A DNA stretch of 64,000 bases from an uncultured Cycloclasticus sp. (GTDB lineage Bacteria; Pseudomonadota; Gammaproteobacteria; Methylococcales; Cycloclasticaceae): positions 1-64,000 of the forward strand of contig CAJXTU010000007.1 of assembly GCA_913060865.1 (NCBI GenBank), in the 5' to 3' direction. Positions 36,168 to 44,599 of this stretch are shown here, one piece after another. Within the stretch, counting starts at the first letter, position 1. Every line of letters begins with the position of its first letter. The position numbers and the translations under genes are program-made. The notes under the pieces are model-generated. The model saw only the letters and a program-made list of their open reading frames with translations, searched no databases and was not told the origin of the DNA.

Positions 36168-36823
36168 GACCGTTTGATGATGTAGCCAACACCGCGCATC
36201 GTTTGGATAAAACCATCAGGTAATTTTTTGCGTAGGTGATGAATATGAACTTCGATGGTATTGCTCGATACTTCTTCACCCCAACTGTATAACTTTGATT
36301 CTAGACTTCCTTTGGTTAATACACGCCCTGCATTCTCCATTAAGCCTTTTAACAGCATAAATTCACGGCGTGACATATTAACGACCTCTCCAGCCACAGA
36401 CACTTCGTGGCTTACCGTGTCTAAGAAAACATTACCTACTGTAATCCCTGAATGTTTGAATGAACTCGCACGCCGTTCAATAACACGAATTCGTGCCAAC
36501 AATTCATCCACATCGAATGGTTTTACAAGATAATCATCTGCCCCTAAATCTAAACCCGCTACTTTGTCATCTAAAGACGAGCGTGCCGTTAGAATAAGAA
36601 TAGGCAGCTCGACACTTGTTTTACGCATTGCGCGCATAACATCTAAGCCATCCATGTCTGGCAAGCCTAAATCCAGTATCACCATATCGGGTAACTCTGT
36701 TTTAACCGATATAACGGCCTGCTTGCCCTTAGATAATGAATTAACAGCAAAGCCCTCAGTAACGAGGGCTTTTTTTAACGCCTCAACAAGTGCTGTATCA
36801 TCTTCAACCAGTAGTATTTGCAT
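36164..36823 (-). CDS. OmpR-family response regulator (QseB/PmrA-like)
   Basis: This 219-residue protein has an N-terminal receiver domain with the acidic pair (VEDD), the phosphoacceptor Asp in MVILDLGLPDMDG, and the conserved Lys in DYLVKPFDVDEL, followed by a winged-helix DNA-binding domain (SRREFMLLKGLMENAGRVLTK ... TIEVHIHHLRKKL). It is coupled to the kinase gene downstream. It probably regulates its own ten-gene operon, since it lies in the middle of it. Confidence 0.94.
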   Translation of the reverse strand: MQILLVEDDTALVEALKKALVTEGFAVNSLSKGKQAVISVKTELPDMVILDLGLPDMDGLDVMRAMRKTSVELPILILTARSSLDDKVAGLDLGADDYLVKPFDVDELLARIRVIERRASSFKHSGITVGNVFLDTVSHEVSVAGEVVNMSRREFMLLKGLMENAGRVLTKGSLESKLYSWGEEVSSNTIEVHIHHLRKKLPDGFIQTMRGVGYIIKRS

Positions 36824-36827
36824 GTGG

Positions 36828-37478
36828 TTAGTTTAGCGCGTCTTTTACCTCAAGTAATGCTTTAGCTATGTCTTCTTGTCGGCCTTTATCCGCCACAGGA
36901 CGATTCGAGCGTGCTGGTGCACGTTTAGCTTTTTCCAAATATACCTTTGCATTAACCAAATCACCTTGGTCTCTTAAAAACTCAGCATAAAAGAAATTAC
37001 TATCAATACCATCTTGGTTAATTTGCAAAGCCGTTTGTAGCAACTTTTCTGCTTCTTTATCATCACCAAAACTAATCGGCCAACCCGGTGCTTTAAAATA
37101 AAGTACGCCCAAGCTTGTGTAAGCAGAACCAGATAATGCTTTATCGTTAATATCCAAGGCCTTTTCAAGATCCTGTTTGGATTCTTTAATAAGAGATAAT
37201 GCGCCTAGCCCGCCCTTTACTCCGGCAAAGCTGGACTTAATAATGCCGCGCCATATCAATATGTCAGCAGATGTTGGGTTGTTATTTAAAGCAACGTCAG
37301 CCTTAACAACCAAGGCATCAAATGCTTTTTCTTGGGCGTCACCTTTAAGCTGGTAATTAGCAACCGCCCAACCTTTTTGTAATGACATAACATCATTGTT
37401 CGCTAACGCTATTCCGGGTAGTAATAACATGAGTATTAGTGTGATATTTTTAATTGTCATCACCTTTTCAATCTCCAT
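36828..37478 (-). CDS. Periplasmic TPR-repeat protein
   Basis: This 216-residue protein has a signal peptide (ITLILMLLLPGIALA) and TPR-like helical repeats (KAFDALVVKADVALNNNPTSADILIWRG, SKQDLEKALDINDKALSGSAYTSLGVLYFKAPG, and EKLLQTALQINQDGIDSNFFYAEFL). The ATG at 37478 overlaps the SDR stop (TAATG); an ATG at 37460 closer to the signal sequence is an alternative. It has no enzyme motif. It lies between the biosynthetic-looking genes and the two-component genes and may scaffold an envelope complex. Confidence 0.83.
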   Translation of the reverse strand: MEIEKVMTIKNITLILMLLLPGIALANNDVMSLQKGWAVANYQLKGDAQEKAFDALVVKADVALNNNPTSADILIWRGIIKSSFAGVKGGLGALSLIKESKQDLEKALDINDKALSGSAYTSLGVLYFKAPGWPISFGDDKEAEKLLQTALQINQDGIDSNFFYAEFLRDQGDLVNAKVYLEKAKRAPARSNRPVADKGRQEDIAKALLEVKDALN

Positions 37479-38275
37479 TAATGTATTAACTTAGCTTCTG
37501 CCAAGTAATGTTTGATTCGAGGCAACTGTTTAACAATGGAACTTTCAACCAAACCAGGAAACAAACCATTTAATCTTATAAATAATTTTTCAGGCCACCC
37601 CACAAAGTATTGCCTATTTGTTGTATGCATAAATTGTACTAATTGTTCCGCCACCACATCCGCTCCATCCATTTTTGAACCAAGCTCATTATTCATCGCA
37701 TCAACACAAGAATTATTGATGGATGTTTTTGCCGCTCTCGGTGCAAAATATTGCACGCTGACTTGGGTATCTGACAGTTCGCGCCGTAGTGCCTCACTAA
37801 ACCCTTTAATACCAAACTTACTGGTGCAATATATGGTGTAGCCAGGGTACCCAACACTGCCAAAGGTTGAGCCAATATTAATAATTTGGGCCTTATTTTG
37901 TTTTTGCAACAAAGGTAATAACGATTGCGTTAACAAGATGGTGCTAGTGAGGTTAATATTTATAATTTGAGCCACTTTTTCCTGAGACATCTCTTCAAAA
38001 AGGTCAAATTGCCCAATACCGGCGACATTAATTAAAACATCAACACCTTGCTCCAACTTCTCACAGGTATCTACAATCGTCTTGCGATCATCATCAGAAC
38101 TAATATCTGCCTGTATAACTGTATGCCCTTCGCCAAACTCACTTTTTAGCTGGGCAACCTGTTCCTCGCCCCTTTCAACCATCACTAATATTGCGCCTGC
38201 TTTACAAAGTAGCTTTGCAAGCTCACTACCAATGCCACCACTAGCGCCCGTTAATATAATTGTTTTTTGTTTCAT
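37478..38275 (-). CDS. SDR family oxidoreductase
   Basis: This 265-residue short-chain dehydrogenase has TGASGGIG, NVAG, Ser in NIGSTFG, Tyr-x-x-x-Lys in YCTSK, and the extended C-terminus SIVKQLPRIKHYLAEAKLIH. The ATG at 38275 is preferred because AAGGA lies six bases before it; the GTG at 38290 overlapping the previous stop has no such site. The long tail and Arg/Lys content (FGIKGFSEALRRELSDTQVSVQYFAPRAAKT) resemble retinol/acyl-CoA or fatty-aldehyde reductase-like SDRs, which reduce lipid carbonyls. It follows the metalloenzyme gene and overlaps the TPR gene by one base. Confidence 0.87.
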   Translation of the reverse strand: MKQKTIILTGASGGIGSELAKLLCKAGAILVMVERGEEQVAQLKSEFGEGHTVIQADISSDDDRKTIVDTCEKLEQGVDVLINVAGIGQFDLFEEMSQEKVAQIININLTSTILLTQSLLPLLQKQNKAQIINIGSTFGSVGYPGYTIYCTSKFGIKGFSEALRRELSDTQVSVQYFAPRAAKTSINNSCVDAMNNELGSKMDGADVVAEQLVQFMHTTNRQYFVGWPEKLFIRLNGLFPGLVESSIVKQLPRIKHYLAEAKLIH

Positions 38276-38286
38276 TAAATTCCTTG

Positions 38287-38940
38287 TCACTTGTGAGTCG
38301 TTACGCTAAGAAATACATCGCCATATAAACGATAAAAGATGTTTGCGCATCGAACAATAAGTGCCTGTTCTTGAGGGTCAGTTACCTTATTCATCAGCCC
38401 TTCAAAAAACTTCACATGGTCTTGGTCGAGTGCGCCATGAGATCTTAAATAACTAAAGGCTGCTTCGGGCAACCCCAATGCCTTTTGGATCCCATCAGCT
38501 GCTCTATCAGCCGTTGTAATGCTCGTTCCTTCAAGCACGTGTACCATGCCAAAAAAGCCTAATGGATTAACTCGGTTTGCCATATCGTAGGCATAGGCAA
38601 TCATTAACTCGGTTTCTACTGCAGGCAGACTGTTACGCACCGCTTCCTTATCACCACCACAAGCGGCGATATCATTTAATATCCACTCTTGGTGGCCTAA
38701 TTCTTCTTCTATGTATTCAGCAACAGCATTCCTTAACCATTCTTTGTCTTCTGGCAAACGTCCACCAACAGTCATTAACAATGGAACGGTGTGTTTAACG
38801 TGGTGATAGGCCTGAGCCAAATAATCACGGTATTCGTTTAGCGTGACTGTACCAGATACCGCTTTCTCGATAATTGGCGCTTGTAACATCTCATTTCTAG
38901 CGTGTTGTGTTGTATCTTGTAACTGCTCGAAAAAACTCAT
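38287..38940 (-). CDS. TenA/PqqC-like haem-oxygenase-fold protein, probable iron-dependent oxidase
   Basis: This 217-residue all-helical protein has the haem-oxygenase-like fold of the iron-containing redox enzyme group (UndA, CADD). Candidate metal ligands are visible: Glu80 and His83 in EELGHQEW, Glu137 in HVLEGTS, and His168, Asp172 and His175 in SHGALDQDH, the last triple having the H-x3-D-x2-H spacing of CADD. The Cys and YxxW motifs of thiaminase TenA are not seen. It lies between an AMP ligase and an SDR gene. Such enzymes use O2 and a dinuclear iron site on fatty acyl or amino acid substrates. Substrate is unknown. Confidence 0.78.
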   Translation of the reverse strand: MSFFEQLQDTTQHARNEMLQAPIIEKAVSGTVTLNEYRDYLAQAYHHVKHTVPLLMTVGGRLPEDKEWLRNAVAEYIEEELGHQEWILNDIAACGGDKEAVRNSLPAVETELMIAYAYDMANRVNPLGFFGMVHVLEGTSITTADRAADGIQKALGLPEAAFSYLRSHGALDQDHVKFFEGLMNKVTDPQEQALIVRCANIFYRLYGDVFLSVTTHK

Positions 38941-38970
38941 TTGTACTCCGTATAATAAGATTATTGTTCA

Positions 38971-40443
38971 TTAAAGGGCCATTAGCTCAGAACCATAAAG
39001 TGCTGCTAACTCCGATTGGTAAAAACCTTGTATAGCCACCCGTTTTGGTCGTCCATTGGCTGTTAATAAACCAGAACCCACCGTTAATGGATGACTTAAT
39101 AAATGCCATTTCTTTATTTGTGCATAATCTGGCAATGTTGCATTGTTTGAATCAACACATTGTTGAATTTCATCGACAGACGCTGATGTATTGAACGGGT
39201 AAAGCAGCGCTGTACAAAAAGGTTTTGAATCACCAAATACAACACACTGCTTTAGCAAACCGTTGCTTAGCAAGCAGCTTTCAACCCATTCGGGGTTAAT
39301 ATTTCGGCCAAAGCTTGAGATAAGCAGGTTCTTCTTTCGGCCATCTATGTATAGATAACCATCATCATCTACATGGCCTATGTCTCCGGTGTCCAGAAGT
39401 TTTTGGTTCCAAGTACCTGGTTGATTCACATACCCTAAGAATGTATTCCCCGAAATAAATATTTCACCACCATCAACTTTTATAGATACGTGTTTCAAAG
39501 GTTTGCCTACCGAGCCTATTTTTTCCTTAACACTAGTATTTAAACTAACAACTGAACTGCATTCTGATAAACCATAGCCCTCATAAACAGGCAGCCCAAG
39601 TTGTTTCGCCCTATTGAGTAAAACAGGAGATACCTTACTGCCACCAACAGCTATAAATTCCAATGATGGCGGCGGTTGCCAACCGTTCTCGATTGATTTG
39701 ACCAGCACTAATAACAATTCAGGTAACAAAATAAGGCTGCTGGGCTGATGTGTATCGATAGTACGTAAAAGAGTTTTTATATCTAGCCCGCTGCTACCAT
39801 TAAACCCCAGCGTTTGTTGCGATAAGGCCAACACAGATCCACCTGATAATAACGTTAAATAAACGCCAGCAACATTTTCTAATAAGGTACTAAAGGGCAA
39901 TAACGCCAAGTGTTTATTCGCCTTTAAGCTCACCATGCTTTGAAGCGCAGTTGCCACAGACAGTTGCTGCTGGTTAGATAAGCAAGCACCTTTAGGCTCA
40001 CCTGTTGAACCAGAGGTAAAGGTTATTTTTGCGGTCTGGTCCGGCAATTTAGATAAATTAATAACCATCGTGCTGATGGTAAATTTTCTATAAATATCGC
40101 TGTTATACTGTAGTTCTAATACATCCGGTAGCCGGTCTCCTTGCAAATGAATAACAGCTTTAGCGCCAGCTTCCTTTACTGCATGTTTCAGCTGTAAATC
40201 TGAGAAAAAAGCAGGCAATGGTAATAACTTGATATCAGCCATCTGGCACGCCAAGTCAATAACAATCCACTCAGGACAATTATCAATATATAAAGCAACC
40301 ACTTGGTGTTTGAATGGCTTTAACTGTTCAGCCAACTTTTCAACAGACGACACTAATTCATTGTACGAGTACGAATGAGCATCACCCATTAAAGCAACAT
40401 TATTTCCAGCTTGCTTAGCTACCATTTTAATTTGCGAAAACAT
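38971..40443 (-). CDS. AMP-binding ligase (long-chain acyl-CoA synthetase-like)
   Basis: This 490-residue adenylate-forming enzyme has the P-loop ITFTSGSTGEPKGACLSNQQQ, GYGLSECSSVV, LDTGDIGHVDDDGYLYIDGRKKN, and a C-terminal NGRPKR with the likely catalytic Lys. It is shorter than usual acyl-CoA synthetases and has a LSSFGRN linker of the FadD15/long-chain type. It probably activates a fatty or other carboxylic acid as acyl-adenylate or acyl-CoA. The thermostable-hemolysin-fold gene is 11 bases upstream and the metalloenzyme gene 30 bases downstream, which suggests it supplies their substrate. Confidence 0.88.
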   Translation of the reverse strand: MFSQIKMVAKQAGNNVALMGDAHSYSYNELVSSVEKLAEQLKPFKHQVVALYIDNCPEWIVIDLACQMADIKLLPLPAFFSDLQLKHAVKEAGAKAVIHLQGDRLPDVLELQYNSDIYRKFTISTMVINLSKLPDQTAKITFTSGSTGEPKGACLSNQQQLSVATALQSMVSLKANKHLALLPFSTLLENVAGVYLTLLSGGSVLALSQQTLGFNGSSGLDIKTLLRTIDTHQPSSLILLPELLLVLVKSIENGWQPPPSLEFIAVGGSKVSPVLLNRAKQLGLPVYEGYGLSECSSVVSLNTSVKEKIGSVGKPLKHVSIKVDGGEIFISGNTFLGYVNQPGTWNQKLLDTGDIGHVDDDGYLYIDGRKKNLLISSFGRNINPEWVESCLLSNGLLKQCVVFGDSKPFCTALLYPFNTSASVDEIQQCVDSNNATLPDYAQIKKWHLLSHPLTVGSGLLTANGRPKRVAIQGFYQSELAALYGSELMAL

Positions 40444-40454
40444 AACAACCCTTC

Positions 40455-41162
40455 CTAATGAATTCGCTTCACAATGTCATTGGTTGTTTGCTGATAATTG
40501 CACATAACAAACCCCGCAACTGGGTGATTTTGCAGCTTCTCATAGGCATCTTTAAGATTGCCCGCAATGACTTTAGGTCTATTCTTGTAATAACCACCCC
40601 AACTATCACCCTTGTCATCCAAACGCTCAGGGTTTGCATCACATAGCTCTTGAGTGACTATACCTAAACCATCTACCATTTTTTGTACGTGTGGCGTCAC
40701 AGTAAACAAAGCCCATTCATAGCCAGCTTCATACAAAACAGCCACTATCAAAACAAACAAAGCTTGACTTGCACCGGGGAATTGCGAGGTCAAATTACCA
40801 ATTTCAGCTAATGTTGAACGCTCAACTGTTTTGCCCAACAAATCTGCCAAAGTATTTTCAGCACTGTCATCCAAATACTGCTCAAGAAAAAAGGCTTCTG
40901 AATTATTACCTACTCTAAAGCCAACTGTGCTCGTGATTTTTTTCTGAGTGCGTGATGTTAATACATAAGGTAAAAATGAATCGACTTCAGCCTTATGGCT
41001 CTTATAGAAGTGTCCAGCAATAAATTCTTCGACTTGAGAACGCTCTAGTGAGTTTTTTGCGACCAAATCAATCATTAAATGCGGCAACAAAAGCCTCTGT
41101 GGCTTTTTTACCGCAGTTGCTTGTGCAATTTTTAATTCAATATCAGATTTATTAACACTCAT
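40455..41162 (-). CDS. Thermostable hemolysin family protein (AHL-synthase/GNAT-like fold)
   Basis: This 235-residue protein has the conserved pattern of the thermostable hemolysin (delta-VPH) family: FYKSHKAEVDSFLPYVL, AFFLEQYLDDSAE, STLAEIGNLTS, WALFTVTPHVQKMVDGLGI and DSWGGYYKNRPKVIAGN. The family is structurally related to acyl-homoserine lactone synthases and GNAT N-acyltransferases, so an acyltransferase is more likely than a pore-former. The ATG at 41162 is preferred because AGAGG lies eight bases upstream; the GTG at 41171 and ATG at 41168 are too close to it. It is the first gene of the ten-gene operon. Confidence 0.86.
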   Translation of the reverse strand: MSVNKSDIELKIAQATAVKKPQRLLLPHLMIDLVAKNSLERSQVEEFIAGHFYKSHKAEVDSFLPYVLTSRTQKKITSTVGFRVGNNSEAFFLEQYLDDSAENTLADLLGKTVERSTLAEIGNLTSQFPGASQALFVLIVAVLYEAGYEWALFTVTPHVQKMVDGLGIVTQELCDANPERLDDKGDSWGGYYKNRPKVIAGNLKDAYEKLQNHPVAGFVMCNYQQTTNDIVKRIH

Positions 41163-41204
41163 ATTCATCACCTCTTGATTATTGGTGATGACATAGTAAA
41201 AGGC

Positions 41205-41219
41205 GTTTATTAAATAAAC
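41205..41219. promoter_or_regulatory. Palindrome upstream of the ten-gene operon (proximal)
   Basis: GTTTATTAAATAAAC, seven-base arms around one A, lies 43 bases before the hemolysin-family ATG. It could be an operator or part of the promoter region. It is AT-rich, so chance is possible. Confidence 0.35.
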
Positions 41220-41261
41220 CTTAAGGCGGAAGAAAGGCTTCTCAAGTAATACAAACCCAAT

Positions 41262-41281
41262 ATATAACGACCACGTTATAT
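41262..41281. promoter_or_regulatory. Palindrome upstream of the ten-gene operon (distal)
   Basis: ATATAACG-ACCA-CGTTATAT is a perfect inverted repeat with eight-base arms, about 100 bases upstream of the operon start. Its spacing differs from the CTAAC-N4-GTTAG sites, so it should serve a different regulator, perhaps the operon's own OmpR-type protein or another factor. No clear -35/-10 pair could be assigned with confidence. Confidence 0.45.
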
Positions 41282-41364
41282 CTACGAAAATTAAGGTTTC
41301 TTAAGTTTTATTGTAAGTTTCCAATGATTAAATCCCCCTAAGTCTTAACCGATACAGAAATCTT

Positions 41365-41874
41365 CACATAAAACAGCACGATACGCCTTCACTTGCTTTC
41401 TCCGACAAATATAGCGCAACACATGCCAAACAGTATTTTGAAAAACACAATGATGGGTTTTGGCGCAAACTGTCAAATTATTTTGATCATCAACAAATCA
41501 GAAAAGCGCTAAAGACTGCAGGAGAACCGATGCATGTGCTGGATGTGCCTTGTGGCACAGGACGTTTTGGGAACTACAGAGAACAAGCCAGATAGAAAAG
41601 TTATGGCCTGTGATTATAGTCAAAACATGATTAATACCGCTGTCCAGTTCAGACAAACAAACCCAGTAAGGATGATTGTCCAGCTATTATTAAGCGTTGT
41701 ATCAATGGTTTTATGCGTGAGAAAGGGATTCATTCAGCTCATACACCCATTTTAGAAGACTCGGATTGGCTATGGTTTCAGCAATATTATGCGTCACCGA
41801 GGAAAGCCAAGAAGGCTGTATACAAATGGCTAGCCTATCGTTTATTCTCGTCAACGAACGATATCGTCCACTAA
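41365..41874 (+). pseudogene. Decayed class I SAM-dependent methyltransferase and a downstream fragment
   Basis: The first frame reads FSDKYSATHAKQYFEKHNDG, then VLDVPCGTGRF, the SAM-binding motif I, and stops at 41593. A +1 frame from about 41590 continues with RKVMACDYSQNMINTAVQF, which fits the next motifs (D-Y-S-Q-N-M). A third frame (41635-41874) encodes a C-terminal fragment ending FSSTNDIVH. Two frameshifts plus a missing start show it is not functional. The remaining bases to 41936 carry no recognisable gene. Confidence 0.6.
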
Positions 41875-41936
41875 GGCTTATGTTGTTTATTTACCGAAAT
41901 TTAAATCATTTCCAAAATGTGGGGGCAGGATTAGGA

Positions 41937-41972
41937 GTAAACCAGTAACTTATAGCTAAGTTACTGGTTTAC
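41937..41972. repeat. Perfect 36-nt inverted repeat
   Basis: Two perfect 16-base arms (41937-41952 and 41957-41972) flank the loop TAGC. It lies ten bases downstream of the tRNA-Ser gene on that gene's strand. There is no T-run after it, so it is not a classical terminator; it may be a 3' processing or transcript-end structure of the tRNA, or an end of a lost element. Confidence 0.75.
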
Positions 41973-41981
41973 ATAGATGAA

Positions 41982-42071
41982 TGGCGGAGAGACAGGGATT
42001 CGAACCCTGGAAGGGTTTGACCCCTTGCCGGTTTTCAAGACCGGTGCATTCAACCGCTCTGCCATCTCTCC
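41982..42071 (-). tRNA. tRNA-Ser (anticodon UGA)
   Basis: A 90-nt cloverleaf with the long variable arm of class II tRNAs. The acceptor GGAGAGA pairs with TCTCTCC, the anticodon loop is CTTGAAA giving UGA, the T arm has GGGTTCGAATCCC, and CCA is encoded at the 3' end. A TATAAC (complement of 42083-42088) upstream may be its -10 box. It is about 0.9 kb from the seryl-tRNA synthetase gene. Confidence 0.96.
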
Positions 42072-42267
42072 AGTTTTAAGCGGTTATACGAAAGCATTCA
42101 TTAAATGTTTTGCTCTCAAGCCGCGCATATTACTTAAGTCTGAGCTTTTTTTCCAGCGTAATTGTTAAAAGACTTGAAGTATTTTTCTGAGGACGTAAGA
42201 TTGAACCTTCTGTGTTTTTCGAAGTCTGATTCGTTAAGCATTTGTTAATTATCAATGAGGTATTTTA

Positions 42268-42939
42268 GTGAACCAATTTAATCAATCAATTTCTCGTAGT
42301 GAAGAAAGTATATTAGCAACCAACAAAGTGTTAAAAAACACTTATATGTTGCTTGCTATGACATTAATTTTTAGTGCCGGTACTGCTGCACTTTCAATGA
42401 GCTTAAATCTCCCACACCCTGGAATGATTATAACGCTAGTCGGCTACTTTGGACTTTTATGGCTAACAACAAAGTTTAGAAATAGCTCAATGGGTATAGT
42501 GTGCGTATTTGCCTTAACTGGTTTTATGGGAATAACGCTGGGCCCTATTCTTAATATGTACCTGAATGCCTACTCAAATGGCCATCAGCTCATCGTGACT
42601 TCGTTAGGCGGCACAGGCGTTATTTTTCTTGGACTATCAGCTTACGCACTAACATCGAAAAAAGACTTTAGCTTTATTTCTGGCTTTTTAATGGTGGGTA
42701 TTTTAGTGGCTTTCTTGGCAGGTATTGGCGCAATGGTATTTAGCATCCCCGCTCTATCACTGGGTGTTTCTGCTATGTTCATCATGTTAATGTCTGGCAT
42801 GATTCTATACCAAACTAGCGCTATTATTCATGGTGGTGAAACTAACTACATTATGGCAACGGTATCGCTATACATTAGCTTGTTTAACTTATTCACCAGC
42901 TTATTACACATACTAGGTGCAATAAACGGGCGTGATTAA
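42268..42939 (+). CDS. yccA: Bax inhibitor-1/YccA family membrane protein
   Basis: This 223-residue protein has seven hydrophobic helices and the Bax1-I features NKVLKNTYMLLAMTLIFSAGTAALSM near the start and IIHGGETNYIMATVSLYISLFNLFTSLLHILG at the end. YccA binds FtsH and modulates membrane protein degradation in enterics. The start is GTG at 42268, supported by GAGG seven bases upstream. It is a single gene, ended by the strong terminator at 42956. Confidence 0.92.
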   Translation: MNQFNQSISRSEESILATNKVLKNTYMLLAMTLIFSAGTAALSMSLNLPHPGMIITLVGYFGLLWLTTKFRNSSMGIVCVFALTGFMGITLGPILNMYLNAYSNGHQLIVTSLGGTGVIFLGLSAYALTSKKDFSFISGFLMVGILVAFLAGIGAMVFSIPALSLGVSAMFIMLMSGMILYQTSAIIHGGETNYIMATVSLYISLFNLFTSLLHILGAINGRD

Positions 42940-42955
42940 GCTTTAACCTTTCCAT

Positions 42956-42984
42956 AAAAAAAGCCCCTTATCGGGGCTTTTTTT
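42956..42984. terminator. Bidirectional terminator between yccA and serS
   Basis: A 12-bp stem, AAAAAAAGCCCC and GGGGCTTTTTTT, surrounds a TTATC loop. It ends the rightward yccA transcript and the leftward mtnA-crcB-serS transcript, as these genes converge here. Confidence 0.93.
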
Positions 42985-42993
42985 ATGCTTCTT

Positions 42994-44271
42994 CTATAAG
43001 CTTATCGAGGTGATATGCCCCATATAAGGTTGCAATGCATCGGGGACTTTAATAGAACCATCTGCTTGCTGGTAATTTTCCATAACCGCTATCAACGTAC
43101 GACCCACCGCCAAACCAGAACCGTTAATTGTATGCACTAACTCTGGCTTTCCTGTGTCAGGATTACGCCAGCGCGCTTTTAAACGACGTGCTTGAAAGTC
43201 ATTAAAGTTACTGCACGATGAAATTTCGCGGTACGCCTCTTGACCGGGCAACCACACTTCAAGGTCATAGGTCTTTGTTGCTGAAAACCCTGTATCACCA
43301 GAGCACAATAACATTAAACGATAAGGCAAGTTTAATGCTTGCAGAATACTCTCCGCATGCTGAGTTAACTCTTCATGAGCCTGCTGCGAATCAGACGACT
43401 TAACCACTTGAACTAACTCAACTTTTTCAAATTGATGTTGACGAATCATGCCTCTTACATCACGACCATAGGCACCTGCTTCACTTCTAAAACACGGTGT
43501 ATGTGCTACGTATTTTAGCGGCATATCATCGGCGTTTATAATTTCATCGCGAACTAAGTTAGTCACTGGAACTTCAGCCGTAGGGATTAAATAATATGGC
43601 GAATCATTAGCCATTTTAAAAAGGTCTTCTTCAAATTTAGGTAACTGTCCTGTACCTAACAAACTCTCTTTATTAACTAGATAAGGAACATACATTTCTT
43701 TATAACCGTGCTGATCCACGTGCATATCCAACATAAATTGTGTTAATGCACGTTGAAGCCTAGCTAAAGGGCCGGATAAGGTCACAAAACGTGAACCCGC
43801 TATTTTTGCACCGGCTTCAAAATCAATACCCGCTAGGGATTGCCCCAAATCCACATGATCTTTCACCGCAAAATCGTATTGTGGAATCGTACCCCATTGT
43901 CTTAGTTCAATATTGTCTTCTTCATCATTACCCGTCGGCACATCGTCTGCCAGCCTATTAGGTAATGACATTTGAATATCATGAAGTGCCGACTGGATAG
44001 TATTCAGCTCCGACTCAGCGGCTTTTAATTCATCCCCTAATTGAGAAACGCTCTCTAATAACGGTTGAATATCCTCACCTTTCGATTTTGCAATGCCAAT
44101 TGATTTTGATCGAGTATTACGTTCATTTTGTAAAACTTGAGTCTTAACTTGAATATCTTTACGCTTTGTTTCAAGTTCATTAAAAACATCCAGATCCAAA
44201 TCAGCTCCGTGGCGCTGCATGGCTTTTTTTATATTATCGGGCTCGTTTCTTAAAAGCTGCGGGTCAAGCAT
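42994..44271 (-). CDS. serS: Seryl-tRNA synthetase
   Basis: This 425-residue class II synthetase has an N-terminal coiled-coil arm (about 30-100, rich in K/E/Q) that grips the long variable arm of tRNA-Ser, motif 2 ([30 protein letters not shown]) and motif 3 ([19 protein letters not shown]). Length and motifs match bacterial SerRS. It charges tRNA-Ser and tRNA-Sec with serine. It follows the DUF190 gene by 22 bases and is the last gene of a four-gene leftward operon. Confidence 0.96.
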   Translation of the reverse strand: MLDPQLLRNEPDNIKKAMQRHGADLDLDVFNELETKRKDIQVKTQVLQNERNTRSKSIGIAKSKGEDIQPLLESVSQLGDELKAAESELNTIQSALHDIQMSLPNRLADDVPTGNDEEDNIELRQWGTIPQYDFAVKDHVDLGQSLAGIDFEAGAKIAGSRFVTLSGPLARLQRALTQFMLDMHVDQHGYKEMYVPYLVNKESLLGTGQLPKFEEDLFKMANDSPYYLIPTAEVPVTNLVRDEIINADDMPLKYVAHTPCFRSEAGAYGRDVRGMIRQHQFEKVELVQVVKSSDSQQAHEELTQHAESILQALNLPYRLMLLCSGDTGFSATKTYDLEVWLPGQEAYREISSCSNFNDFQARRLKARWRNPDTGKPELVHTINGSGLAVGRTLIAVMENYQQADGSIKVPDALQPYMGHITSISL

Positions 44272-44293
44272 ATCGCTTTCCTTTAAATTTAGT

Positions 44294-44599
44294 TTAGTGG
44301 TGTTGCTCAGCTAACCAACTGATGGTTTGACTGACATTGAAGTTTTCTTTTAAGTGCTTAAGCACCATTAATACATTATTTGATTCATCAAAAAACTCGA
44401 TGGTTATCGGTAAATTAAACGATAAATCAACCAGCGATGAATCATGCATTTTTCCTGATGCGCCATAACCCTCTACCCCTCGATAGGCGGTTGCGCCAGA
44501 AATGCTTTCATGATCATGAAGGTATTGCATAATGTCATTAAGCTGATGGTCTGCTTCGGTTAAATAAACCCGAGCGATTCGAATACCTTGTGTTTTCAT
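44294..44599 (-). CDS. DUF190 family protein
   Basis: This 101-residue PII-like protein has the DUF190 pattern ([48 protein letters not shown]). The ATG at 44599 is chosen because it overlaps the crcB stop (ATGA), whereas the 44644 start would run deep into crcB. DUF190 genes commonly sit beside crcB fluoride channels, and a link to fluoride tolerance is suspected but undefined. Confidence 0.87.
   Translation of the reverse strand: MKTQGIRIARVYLTEADHQLNDIMQYLHDHESISGATAYRGVEGYGASGKMHDSSLVDLSFNLPITIEFFDESNNVLMVLKHLKENFNVSQTISWLAEQHH

Noticed and set aside
40455..41162. Hemolysin-family protein taken as a toxin
   Set aside because: The fold is that of AHL synthases and acyltransferases and it is in a biosynthetic operon; there is no signal peptide or pore motif.
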